From Grimontia indica (GTDB lineage Bacteria > Pseudomonadota > Gammaproteobacteria > Enterobacterales > Vibrionaceae), in assembly GCF_000333895.2 (NCBI RefSeq), contig NZ_ANFM02000016.1, positions 62,001 to 126,000 of the forward strand: a stretch of DNA of 64,000 nt. The letters are read 5' to 3'. The notes beneath the pieces were generated by a model, which saw nothing but the letters and a program-made list of their open reading frames with translations, did not search any database and was not told the origin of the DNA. Position numbers and translations under genes: made by a program. Shown here one piece after another: positions 9,268 through 16,972 of the stretch (the stretch's first letter is position 1; every line of letters starts with the position of its first letter).

Positions 9268-9735
9268 TTATTGCTGAGGCGTTGGTTGCGTGGCCAGTCT
9301 TGCTAGAGTCACCAACGCTTTCTCTACTTTCCTCACCGCCAAATCGCATTTATCCAACCTATGGCGTTTAACGACATAGGCGGGGTTGTTATAACCAAGC
9401 CAGACAGTTCCATCATCGTCTTCCCATATCAGGGCTTTTTGCGGCAGGTCAATACCAGCGGTCTGATTACACTCGATCAGAGAGCTACCGACGTTAGGGT
9501 TCCCAAAAATGACCAATTCCGTAGGACGCAAGTCTCTGCCTGTTTCTCGCGCACCATCTTCGTGGTCAATACGGCCTATCACATTCAAACCATGCGCTCT
9601 TACTGCCGCTATAAGACGGTCTGTAGTGGTTCGTACATCGTATTGGCTTTGTACCTGAACCATTCCTTCCAGCGCCGTTGAAGGCAGGCTAACGAAGGCA
9701 GCAATGAACGCAAAAAGTCGGATGTTCAATTTCAT
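9268..9735 (-). CDS. Exported DUF302 domain protein
   Basis: A 155-residue protein with an N-terminal signal peptide (MKLNIRLFAFIAAFVSLPSTA) followed by one DUF302 domain. The family pattern is clear: VIGRIDHEDGARETGRDL, then LVIFGNPNVGS, then IDLPQKALIWEDDDGTVWL. It should be periplasmic. DUF302 has no established catalytic role. I start at the ATG with AAGGAT just upstream, not at the longer open frame, because this gives a normal signal peptide. It is a single gene convergent with EF-G2. Confidence 0.85.
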   Translation of the reverse strand: MKLNIRLFAFIAAFVSLPSTALEGMVQVQSQYDVRTTTDRLIAAVRAHGLNVIGRIDHEDGARETGRDLRPTELVIFGNPNVGSSLIECNQTAGIDLPQKALIWEDDDGTVWLGYNNPAYVVKRHRLDKCDLAVRKVEKALVTLARLATQPTPQQ

Positions 9736-9971
9736 AGCTGAATCCTTTTTACGAATACCAAATTGAATAATCGCCAATACCTAACCTTCCATGTGCACTG
9801 TCATCAATGGAGAAAATGCCCAATAAATCAGTGCTAATGATTAGTTAGGTATGCAGAAGACACCATTCATCACGTTTAAATGGATGAAGTAGAACTGCAT
9901 GCCAACACATAAAGACTAGCAAATTGTTTTAGAAGTCACTTAAATGACTGAGAATCAAATGTTGGATTCTA

Positions 9972-10236
9972 GGGGCTGTTGTTCTTTGGTGATGGTTTTT
10001 GCAGCAGTTTGTGGGGATTTTATGCAAGGCAGAGGCTTCGAAATGTAGCAGGCCTACATGAGAAGCCGATAACGCAGGAGAAAGTCCCCCACAAACGCTG
10101 CCCGAAGGGTTCTTCCCTAAGCGTTTTATGCTTTGTTGAGGTGGATTTGCTTAGAATGACTAGGCGGCATACACCTCGCCGCGCCTAAAACGCTTAGGGC
10201 TAGAACAAAATTCAACCACCAAAGGTCAACAGCCCC
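9972..10236. mobile_element. MITE-like element, copy 1 (265 bp, TA-flanked)
   Basis: The terminal inverted repeats are near perfect: the left end begins GGGGCTGTTGTTCTTTGGTG and the right end, reverse complemented, begins GGGGCTGTTGACCTTTGGTG. Both ends are flanked by TA (9970-9971 and 10237-10238), consistent with target duplication. The interior holds nested hairpins (around GCTTCGAAATGTAGC and CTAAGCGTTTTA/TAAAACGCTTAG) and no plausible transposase. A related copy lies in the opposite orientation at 45221-45498 and a remnant at about 18653-18708. It ends 10 bp from the stop codon of the response-regulator gene. Confidence 0.85.
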
Positions 10237-10248
10237 TACGCAAGCTGT

Positions 10249-10920
10249 TTAAAGTACCAGCTTATAGCCGACGCTGTAGACGGATTGCACGACTTCGTCT
10301 TCAGCACTGATAGCATTGAGTTTTTTGCGCAGCTTTTTGATATGACTATCAACGGTTCTTTCGCTGACAACTCTATGATCTTGATAAATATTATCGATAA
10401 GTTGCTGTCGCGAAAATACCCGCCCAGGGTCGCTGTATAGAAGATTCAACAGGTTGAACTCGATGGCAGTTAATGCCACTTCCTGTTGTTTGAACGTCAC
10501 GATGTAACGTGACTCGTCGAGCTCCAGATTACTTGGGGTTTCTTGTTGGTTCGTCTGATTTCCAAGGCGACGAAGCACGGTTTTTACTCTGGCAACCACC
10601 TCTCTGGGGGAGAAAGGTTTACAGATATAGTCATCGGCACCCAACTCCAATCCGAGTAACCGATCAATCTCTTCGACTTTGGCGGTAATCATGATAATGG
10701 GAACATCACTTTGCTGTCGGATTTCACGGCATACAGTCAGTCCGTCTTTCTCTGGCAGCATCAGATCCAACAAAATCAAATCCGGCCGATGAACTTGCTC
10801 CCAATCTACCGCTTCAGCACCAGTAAACTGTTGGGTGACGTCGTGGCCTGCTTGAAGGAGATAGTCTGTGATCAGTTGAGAAATTTTAGGTTCGTCTTCA
10901 ACAACAAGTATCTTAGCCAT
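10249..10920 (-). CDS. baeR: OmpR-family response regulator, BaeR-like
   Basis: A 223-residue response regulator. The receiver domain (residues 1-115) has the acidic pair E8/D9, phosphoacceptor D52 in LILLDLMLP, and the lysine in DDYICKPFSPREVV. The C-terminal winged helix ends VVQSVYSVGYKLVL. The stretch EEIDRLLGLELGADDYICKP matches my recollection of BaeR closely. It is downstream of, and overlaps by 8 nt, a BaeS-like kinase gene. BaeSR in enterobacteria senses envelope stress and controls drug exporters; no such targets are adjacent here, so the regulon is open. The ATG chosen has a purine-rich AGGAAAAGAG upstream. Confidence 0.88.
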   Translation of the reverse strand: MAKILVVEDEPKISQLITDYLLQAGHDVTQQFTGAEAVDWEQVHRPDLILLDLMLPEKDGLTVCREIRQQSDVPIIMITAKVEEIDRLLGLELGADDYICKPFSPREVVARVKTVLRRLGNQTNQQETPSNLELDESRYIVTFKQQEVALTAIEFNLLNLLYSDPGRVFSRQQLIDNIYQDHRVVSERTVDSHIKKLRKKLNAISAEDEVVQSVYSVGYKLVL

Positions 10921-12409
10921 GCTCTTTTCCTGAGTTAAAGGCATTGGGTAAATTCACGGTAATCCTTAACCCGCCTAATGGTGAGTGGCTGGCCTGAATA
11001 CTTCCAGCATGCGCTTCGGCAATTTTATGCACGATAGCGAGCCCAAGGCCTGAACCGCCTTTTTCCCGGTTTCTTGAGCTTTCTACCCGGTAGAGTTTTT
11101 CGAATAAACAGGGTAAAGATTCATTTGGTACGTCGGGTGCGGAGTCTTCGACGATCAGACTAACTAGGTTATGTTCTCTTGCCAGAGATAATCGAACAGT
11201 GCCCGGAGAATCGGTATATTTCTCGCTATTGCTCAGCAGGTTCTCAATAAGCTGTTGTATTCGAGTCTCGTCACCGTCAATCCAGATTGATTCATCGCCT
11301 ACTTCCCATTCCAGATTTAGCCCAAGCTTTTGCATTTGAAGCGCGCGTCGCCGGCAGGTTTCTTTCACCAGTTCGCTGATATCCAAGTCAGACATTTTGT
11401 AGCGATACGCGCCTATGTCTGCATTTGTCAGCTCATACAAGTCCTCGATCAATTTCTGTAGATGAACGATCTCTTCTTCAATAGAGGCTAACGTTTTTTG
11501 GTTAGCAGGTCGGATTCCGTCAATGATTGCTTCGAATTCTCCTTTGATGATGGATAGAGGCGTCCTGAGTTCATGAGCTGTACTGGCTAACCACTCTTTG
11601 CGGGCACTTTCTGCAGATTCTAGTGTGGCTGCAAGCGTATTTATGTCAGCCGCTAACTTGGCCACTTCGTCTTTTCCATAAACCTTCGTGCGGGCAGTAT
11701 AGTTACCTTTTGCGATCTCCCCTGTGGTCGAGGCGATCTGGGTGACAGGTCGAATAAAAGCTCTTGAGAAGAACAGAGCAGCAATGGCACCCAACAAAAG
11801 CGCAACCAGAGCTAACAAAAGAAATGCATGTTTCTGGCTTTCTGCGAAAGCTACGTCATAAGAAGCTTCCGGCACCTTGGATGGCGGCCAGGCAAGGTAA
11901 GCGATTAGGGTGCCATCGGCAGTGATGGGTAATGTTGAGAAGTCTTTCTTATAAGGTCCTTTGACGGGGACGTGATCTTCATTGAGCAGAGAGACACGAA
12001 GTTGATATTGTGGGGGAGGATGTCGACCCCGCTTCCTCTCGTGAGGTGGCGGTGGTTTGCTGCCAAACTCTCTGCTCCTTGGTGGCGGCCGTCGAGCGTT
12101 ATCTGGCTCAAAAAGTATGCTCATCACCCAGCTGCTCATCAACTCATCGGTGAGGGTTTCACCTTGCTTTGAACTCTCCACAAGTTGTCGCCAGTAATAG
12201 GGTTCTTCCTCTATGAGGGAAAGGTTGCCATTTAACTCATGGAAGTGCTTGATGTTGTCCGCCAATGTTTGGAAAACGACGGCTTCACGTTGATTGATAT
12301 AGCGGATTAAACCTTGGTCGAAGCTCCATTGAATAGCGATGTAGAGCAGCATGAGAATCGCACCCAACGTAATGAGAAAACTAAGCCATAAGCGGACAAA
12401 CAGTGACAT
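10913..12409 (-). CDS. baeS: Sensor histidine kinase, BaeS-like, with proline-rich sensor insert
   Basis: A 498-residue inner-membrane kinase. Membrane segments lie at about 8-28 and 194-215, enclosing a periplasmic sensor domain. HAMP covers about 215-268, the H-box AHELRTPL gives H279, and the N- and G-boxes include NLLSNSEKYT and GGSGLGLAI. The overall layout matches BaeS. The sensor domain carries an unusual basic, proline-rich insert at about residues 105-135 with three polyproline runs (PPP, PPPP, PPP). I start at the ATG preceded by TTGGAG, since the longer open frame adds non-homologous sequence. The gene overlaps baeR and both are transcribed leftwards. Confidence 0.88.
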   Translation of the reverse strand: MSLFVRLWLSFLITLGAILMLLYIAIQWSFDQGLIRYINQREAVVFQTLADNIKHFHELNGNLSLIEEEPYYWRQLVESSKQGETLTDELMSSWVMSILFEPDNARRPPPRSREFGSKPPPPHERKRGRHPPPQYQLRVSLLNEDHVPVKGPYKKDFSTLPITADGTLIAYLAWPPSKVPEASYDVAFAESQKHAFLLLALVALLLGAIAALFFSRAFIRPVTQIASTTGEIAKGNYTARTKVYGKDEVAKLAADINTLAATLESAESARKEWLASTAHELRTPLSIIKGEFEAIIDGIRPANQKTLASIEEEIVHLQKLIEDLYELTNADIGAYRYKMSDLDISELVKETCRRRALQMQKLGLNLEWEVGDESIWIDGDETRIQQLIENLLSNSEKYTDSPGTVRLSLAREHNLVSLIVEDSAPDVPNESLPCLFEKLYRVESSRNREKGGSGLGLAIVHKIAEAHAGSIQASHSPLGGLRITVNLPNAFNSGKEHG

Positions 12410-12568
12410 GAAAACTCCAATTCTTTGACTTAACAAGAGTATAAGTAGAGTGGTGTCGCTGCGAATACCCTGTCGCCAACTTGCACAATTGATCCACATT
12501 TCTTGCACAAGGCATGCACTTTTCCTTTGTAACCTAAAAAAGCACAGGTTGTGTTTAGGGGAAAGACA

Positions 12569-14101
12569 ATGGAAATTGCAGCAAATAATAACAGTCATTG
12601 GGCTGCGCTGATGTTATGTAGTAGTGCATTGATCGGGTGTGGTGGTGGGGGCGGCGATGAAGGCAGTGCCCAAATGATGCAGACAGCAGAACAAACTGAA
12701 CTGGCGGGGATAATCGAGAGTCTGGGATTAGCGGAAAGCCCATTGTCGGGCAGGACATTTCCTAATATCAGTGATCCGCTTCCTCAGCTCGGCAAAAAGC
12801 TGTTCTTCAGTAAAAGCTTGAGCGGCGATCAGGACGTAGCATGTGCAAGCTGCCATCACCCCATGTTGGGTGGTGCTGATGGACTGAGCCTTCCTGTTGG
12901 TGTCAATGCGATACAGCCGGAGGTCATGGGAGAGGGTCGGGTAGATGGGGACAACCTGCCAGATGTTCCGAGAAATAGCCCAACCGTTTTCAATGTCGCG
13001 CTTTGGGATACCAGCTTGTTTTGGGATTCTCGTGTCGAAAGTCTAGGCAAAGAGGCTGGGCAAAATGGTTCAGTCTCTGGCATCAGTACGCCGGATTCCG
13101 GTTTTGGTGTTGCAGATACCAATGCGGGTAACAACCTTGTTATGGCACAGGCTAGATTTCCAGTGACATCCGATGAAGAGATGAAAGACACCACCTTTGA
13201 GTTTGGGGAAACCAATGATTCAATTCGCGACCATCTTGCCGCACGGTTCGGCGACTACGGTGAAGGTGTTGGCGAACTTGCTACTAACGAATGGCTGACG
13301 GCTTTTCAGGTTGCTTTTAGCAGCAGTGATGGCGCAGCAACACTGATTACTTTCGACAACATTGCTTTGGCTCTGTCTGAGTATCAACGCTCCATGGTAT
13401 TTGTGAATTCGCCTTGGCAGAACTATCTCGATGGAGATACCAGCGCGTTAAGTGATGATGCCATTGAAGGAGCCATTCTGTTTTATACCTCAACAAACGA
13501 CGATGGCGGAGGCTGTGTAAACTGCCACAGTGGGTCGCTGTTTAGTGATGGTCAACAGCACACCATTGGCTTTCCGCAAATTGGCCCGGGCAAAGGAGTA
13601 GGGAATGATGACGATTTTGGCCGTGAGTCCATCACTGGAGATCGTGACGACAGGTATCGCTACCGTACACCCTCATTGTTAAACGTCGCAGTGACCGCGC
13701 CTTATGGTCATGCTGGCGCGTATGCTGATTTGAATGATGTGCTTCGTCACTACAATAACCCCAGAAATACTGTCGACGACTTCTTTGATGACGGTGAACT
13801 GTGCGATTTACCGCAGTTTGAAAATGTATCGGGTTGCACCAGCCTCTACCCCGATGCCCGTCAGAATTCATTCCGTGCATTGAACAAGTTGGATGATGAG
13901 CAGGATGAAGGCACATCGCTTTTTGGCAACATTAATATTAACGGCAACGAGAGAAACCAACTCGAAGCGTTTCTGAATGCGCTGACCGATCCCTGCGTGA
14001 GGGACAGGGACTGCATGAGCCCATGGATTGCAGATGAAGTGGTGGATAACCCCGATGATAATGTACTGATTGCGACTGACCAGTTTGGGTCGCCACTGTA
14101 G
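12569..14101 (+). CDS. Di-haem cytochrome c peroxidase/MauG-family lipoprotein
   Basis: A 510-residue di-haem protein. Haem attachment motifs are CASCH near residue 93 and CVNCH near residue 320, the standard spacing of the bacterial CcpA/MauG family. A lipobox LIGC (cysteine 24) followed by a glycine run marks it as a lipoprotein. It is longer than classical peroxidases (about 330 residues), with extra acidic loops and a C-terminal extension containing two cysteine pairs. Start choice: the ATG has AGGGGA 6 nt upstream, but its signal sequence lacks a positive charge. An in-frame GTG 18 nt upstream would add MFRGKT and a better n-region. It is divergent from baeSR and is likely a single gene. 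Confidence 0.85.
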   Translation: MEIAANNNSHWAALMLCSSALIGCGGGGGDEGSAQMMQTAEQTELAGIIESLGLAESPLSGRTFPNISDPLPQLGKKLFFSKSLSGDQDVACASCHHPMLGGADGLSLPVGVNAIQPEVMGEGRVDGDNLPDVPRNSPTVFNVALWDTSLFWDSRVESLGKEAGQNGSVSGISTPDSGFGVADTNAGNNLVMAQARFPVTSDEEMKDTTFEFGETNDSIRDHLAARFGDYGEGVGELATNEWLTAFQVAFSSSDGAATLITFDNIALALSEYQRSMVFVNSPWQNYLDGDTSALSDDAIEGAILFYTSTNDDGGGCVNCHSGSLFSDGQQHTIGFPQIGPGKGVGNDDDFGRESITGDRDDRYRYRTPSLLNVAVTAPYGHAGAYADLNDVLRHYNNPRNTVDDFFDDGELCDLPQFENVSGCTSLYPDARQNSFRALNKLDDEQDEGTSLFGNININGNERNQLEAFLNALTDPCVRDRDCMSPWIADEVVDNPDDNVLIATDQFGSPL

Positions 14102-14202
14102 TGTTTAAATACTGCCCCGAATTGGCCAGATTCTCTCTTGACCAGTTTATTGTTCTGGAAAAAGGAACTTTGACCTTCAACGCCAAGGGTGACCGCAGAA
14201 AC

Positions 14203-14230
14203 AAAAAATGCCCCGAATGGGGCATTTTTT
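14203..14230. terminator. Strong bidirectional terminator
   Basis: A 12 bp stem of six A, TGCCCC, a GAAT loop, GGGGCA and six T. It can end both the peroxidase gene on the plus strand and the tiny lysine-rich gene on the minus strand. Confidence 0.9.
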
Positions 14231-14247
14231 CTTGAGCGAGAAAAAGC

Positions 14248-14337
14248 TTAGGCTTTCTTAAGCGCTTTTTTGATTTTCTTCACTTTCGCTTTTGCTTTCT
14301 TCAGTGATTTTTTCAGTTCTTTCTTTGACTTTGCCAT
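14248..14337 (-). CDS. 29-residue lysine-rich peptide
   Basis: A small frame encoding MAKSKKELKKSLKKAKAKVK and nine more residues. Fifteen of 29 residues are lysine, with leucine, valine and isoleucine spaced to make an amphipathic helix. It has its own GGAG about 9 nt before the ATG and lies directly upstream of a strong terminator, so it reads as a real short gene rather than chance. The composition resembles nucleic-acid-binding histone-H1-like tails or a cationic antimicrobial peptide; neither is demonstrated. No signal peptide is present. Confidence 0.6.
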   Translation of the reverse strand: MAKSKKELKKSLKKAKAKVKKIKKALKKA

Positions 14338-14401
14338 GATGCAATCTCCATTTAATTCTCAAATGAGGCCCTTTGGTAATGCTTAATCCGAAGAACTCCT
14401 G

Positions 14402-14581
14402 TTAAAGGCCATTTGACCCATTTTCCTTTAGGAACTGTTTAATAAACTTGCGAATTTCCCGTGCCGCCGAACTATCCAGCTCTTCACAGAGCGACACGAA
14501 TTCATCCCTTTGTTGGCCATTGATCCGGATGATGAGTTGGCTGTCTTTTTTGTTGGTGTCGCTTTTCTTTTTACTGGCCAT
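14402..14581 (-). CDS. Small ribbon-helix-helix-like protein
   Basis: A 59-residue protein with a lysine-rich N terminus (ASKKKSDTNKK), a short strand SQLIIRING and two helices (QRDEFVSLCEELDSSAAREIRKFIKQFL). This is the size and pattern of Arc/CopG-type ribbon-helix-helix DNA-binding proteins. The start is the ATG at this position because upstream residues of the longer frame are not similar in character; the ribosome site is weak. A 15 bp palindrome lies 25 bp upstream, consistent with autoregulation. No toxin gene is adjacent, so an antitoxin role is not supported. Confidence 0.6.
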   Translation of the reverse strand: MASKKKSDTNKKDSQLIIRINGQQRDEFVSLCEELDSSAAREIRKFIKQFLKENGSNGL

Positions 14582-14605
14582 GTACAAAATCCGTATCGCC
14601 AATAG

Positions 14606-14620
14606 ATATACAATGTATAT
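14606..14620. promoter_or_regulatory. Palindromic operator candidate upstream of the RHH gene
   Basis: ATATACA-A-TGTATAT, a 7-1-7 perfect inverted repeat, sits 25 bp before the start of the ribbon-helix-helix gene and overlaps a TATA-rich promoter-like stretch. Confidence 0.45.
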
Positions 14621-14732
14621 ACACAAAGGTGGCCAGCATCTAGCAAACTGTCGGCTTTTTTGAGGCAAATAACGTTGCCATGTAAGTTGAAGTAATTAAG
14701 GCTGCGGTAGGTGAGATTTGAATTGGAAAATA

Positions 14733-14760
14733 GAAACGTTTGCCAATAATGACAAACGTC
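14733..14760 (-). terminator. Probable terminator of the sulfite dehydrogenase pair
   Basis: The inverted repeat GAAACGTTTG/CAAACGTCTC (one mismatch) with a 10 nt loop lies just downstream of the cytochrome gene; it is followed on the minus strand by TATTTT, a modest U-run. Confidence 0.45.
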
Positions 14761-14774
14761 TCCGGCGGTGGGAT

Positions 14775-15434
14775 TTATAAACCGTAGTACGTAGAGAGAT
14801 AAACCAGCACAGCTTCGTGATCATCAGGATCTAACTCGTCCATGCCTTGCTCATCCACCATCCATTCGAGGGTTTCATCCCAGCTGTCTTTGCTCAAACC
14901 TTGCTGGACGACAAGATGAAGTGAGTGGCAGGCTGAACAAACAGCAGCAACCAGTGCCATGTTTTCTCCGGGTTTGAGAATACCGTCTCCAACAGACTTC
15001 ACAGGAGCTCCCGCGGCAGCGGTTGTCCATAGTGGAGGATTCGGATTTTTACTGGCAAGCCAGGCAATAATGGCAGCCCTTGCACCCGGGTCTTCAACAC
15101 CGGGAAACACCATATTGGTACCCGGAGCGAATGTTGCTGGAGACTGCAAAAAGGCATCAAGCTTTTCTGCGTCCCATTGCCCTTGATGCTGTTTGAACCC
15201 ATCGCTGTAGTTGAATCCTTCGAAAGAGGCGATATTACGGTCGGCCAGCCCCCACAGGGGTGGGCCGACAACCGCAACACCATCAGGCTCTACCTGATGA
15301 CAGGCTTTGCAAACCAGGGCTTGCTGTTCTCCTGACGCTATCAATTCTTCATTGGCGAAAAGCGCAGTACTGAAGACAAAAAGCAAAGATAGAGGGAGCG
15401 GAGTAAACCGCTCAATGATGTTGAATCCATGCAT
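14775..15434 (-). CDS. Periplasmic di-haem cytochrome c, SorB/SoxD-like
   Basis: A 219-residue exported cytochrome with a signal peptide (LPLSLLFVFSTALFA, cleavage before NEE). It has two class I haem motifs, CKACH (about residue 42) and CSACH (about residue 167). GTNMVFPGVEDPGARAAIIAWL is the typical distal methionine region of the first domain. The gene lies 4 nt after the molybdenum enzyme gene, so it is the likely electron acceptor of that enzyme. AAGGGG precedes the ATG. Such pairs pass electrons from sulfite or a similar substrate to the respiratory chain. Confidence 0.85.
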   Translation of the reverse strand: MHGFNIIERFTPLPLSLLFVFSTALFANEELIASGEQQALVCKACHQVEPDGVAVVGPPLWGLADRNIASFEGFNYSDGFKQHQGQWDAEKLDAFLQSPATFAPGTNMVFPGVEDPGARAAIIAWLASKNPNPPLWTTAAAGAPVKSVGDGILKPGENMALVAAVCSACHSLHLVVQQGLSKDSWDETLEWMVDEQGMDELDPDDHEAVLVYLSTYYGL

Positions 15435-15438
15435 CCAC

Positions 15439-16752
15439 TTACCCCTTCACAACAACTGCAACACGGTGAAAGCTGTTGTTGAGATAGCCTTTGGGGTTCC
15501 ATGCAATGGCGAAAGGCTGGCTGACGCCTTGGTCGTCAGTGGCTTTTGCCCACACTTCGTAGTAGCCGGGTTGGGGGAATTGCACCTTAGCATTGAAGGT
15601 CTGCCATGCGCCTTCGTTTGCTGGATCTGCTAGATCCGCATCCATCCATGTTGCTCCGAAGTCTGTGGATAGTTGTACTTTGTTAACTTTGCGGTCTCCT
15701 GACCAAGCATGGCCTTTCACCATTAACTCGTTACCACTGATTTCAGTGTTGGTTTGTGGCGACGTGATGAGCGACTTCACTGGCATGCGCTCAATGATGA
15801 CGAAATCTTCTTTCGCCACTTTCTCTCCCGGTGCGACAGGACGGTTGGGAACGCGGTAAGCCTTGCCTGTCATTTTTGGGCCGTCATGAACCTGATCCCT
15901 TACCTGAATGCGTGTTAGCCATTTTTGTGAACAGGAGCCTGGCCACCCTGGAACCACCAGACGAAGTGGTGCGCCATTCATTGGGTGAAGCGGTTCGCCA
16001 TTTTGTTCAAAGGCTATCAGATTTTCTCCGCCCATCGCTTTAGCAATAGGTAATCCACGGGAGATAGGGAGCTTATCTGCTTTCCCTGAAAGGTGTTTGT
16101 CAGCGCTGTAGTGTGCGGTGTATACGGCGCCGTCCTGAACACCCGCGGCTTTGAGCACATCTGCGAGCCTAACGCCTGTCCAGTTTGAGCATGCCACGGC
16201 ACCGTAAGTCCACTGGTTGCCTTTGGCTTTGGGCTCAAAGAAAGCGCGGCCATTGCCTCCACATTCCACCACGAGTTGCTGTTCAACCACATCGAAGTTT
16301 TTCTTAAGATCCCCAATGGTCAACGTCATCGGCTTATCAACCAGACCATCAATGGTCAGTGTCCAGCTATCTGCATCGACATCTGTTGGGGGAATACCAT
16401 TATTACGGATAAAGTGTCGTGTGGTGGGTGTGATGTCATCGTTCAAAAGGTGAGGTGGCGTTTCTGCATTCATGGGTCTGTCGTTTAAAACGGTCAAACC
16501 GTCTTTTCCCTCAATCACCACATCTTCAAGGCCTTCTGCAAAAGCGGCGGGAATCATGCCCGCAGGCATATTTCGGTGAAAGGGAATAGCTCCTCCCAAC
16601 ACGGCTGCCATAGTGGCTAACCCTGCGCCTTTCAAAAAGCCTCGTCTGTCTGGGTAACTAACCCTTCCGAACACTTTGCCATCCGCTGTTTCTGGATTTT
16701 TTTCGTAGTACTCGTAGATACCTTTTGGTGCGTTTTTGTCTTCTTCTTTCAT
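15439..16752 (-). CDS. Tat-exported sulfite oxidase-family molybdoenzyme, SorA/SoxC-like
   Basis: A 437-residue enzyme with a twin-arginine signal (DRRGFLKGAG, residues 35-44) and the sulfite-oxidase molybdopterin domain. The molybdenum ligand is cysteine 164 in VVECGGNGR. The C-terminal Mo-co dimerisation domain starts near residue 310 and includes VQLSTDFGATWMDADL. Sulfite:cytochrome c oxidoreductases oxidise sulfite to sulfate in the periplasm and need a c-type cytochrome partner, supplied here by the next gene. The substrate could be another sulfur oxoanion. AAGGAA precedes the ATG. No other sox genes are nearby. Confidence 0.88.
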   Translation of the reverse strand: MKEEDKNAPKGIYEYYEKNPETADGKVFGRVSYPDRRGFLKGAGLATMAAVLGGAIPFHRNMPAGMIPAAFAEGLEDVVIEGKDGLTVLNDRPMNAETPPHLLNDDITPTTRHFIRNNGIPPTDVDADSWTLTIDGLVDKPMTLTIGDLKKNFDVVEQQLVVECGGNGRAFFEPKAKGNQWTYGAVACSNWTGVRLADVLKAAGVQDGAVYTAHYSADKHLSGKADKLPISRGLPIAKAMGGENLIAFEQNGEPLHPMNGAPLRLVVPGWPGSCSQKWLTRIQVRDQVHDGPKMTGKAYRVPNRPVAPGEKVAKEDFVIIERMPVKSLITSPQTNTEISGNELMVKGHAWSGDRKVNKVQLSTDFGATWMDADLADPANEGAWQTFNAKVQFPQPGYYEVWAKATDDQGVSQPFAIAWNPKGYLNNSFHRVAVVVKG

Positions 16753-16935
16753 ACTGCGTTCCTTCTTTTAGCCAACATCCTGGTAACTAGTGTCAGTTAC
16801 TCCTCTACAAGCCCGTTTTAAATGTGCTGCAAAAAGCGTAGTCAGCACCTGGAGAGACGGATCTCTCGGAACCGATAAAACAGTGAGGTACAAACAAAGG
16901 GACGGTGGAAGAAAGTCGTTAGATGCGTATAGAGA

Positions 16936-16963
16936 CAAAAAAAATGCTCACCGATGTGAGCAT
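16936..16963 (-). terminator. Terminator of the D-amino acid deaminase gene
   Basis: Stem ATGCTCAC/GTGAGCAT with a 4 nt loop, followed on the minus strand by eight T, 10 nt after the stop codon. Confidence 0.9.
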
Positions 16964-16972
16964 CTTAGGAAG

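Noticed and set aside
9979-10188. A 69-codon frame inside MITE copy 1
   Set aside because: It lies across the element's hairpins, has no ribosome site and no protein-like composition; the opposite-orientation copy does not preserve it in an obvious way.
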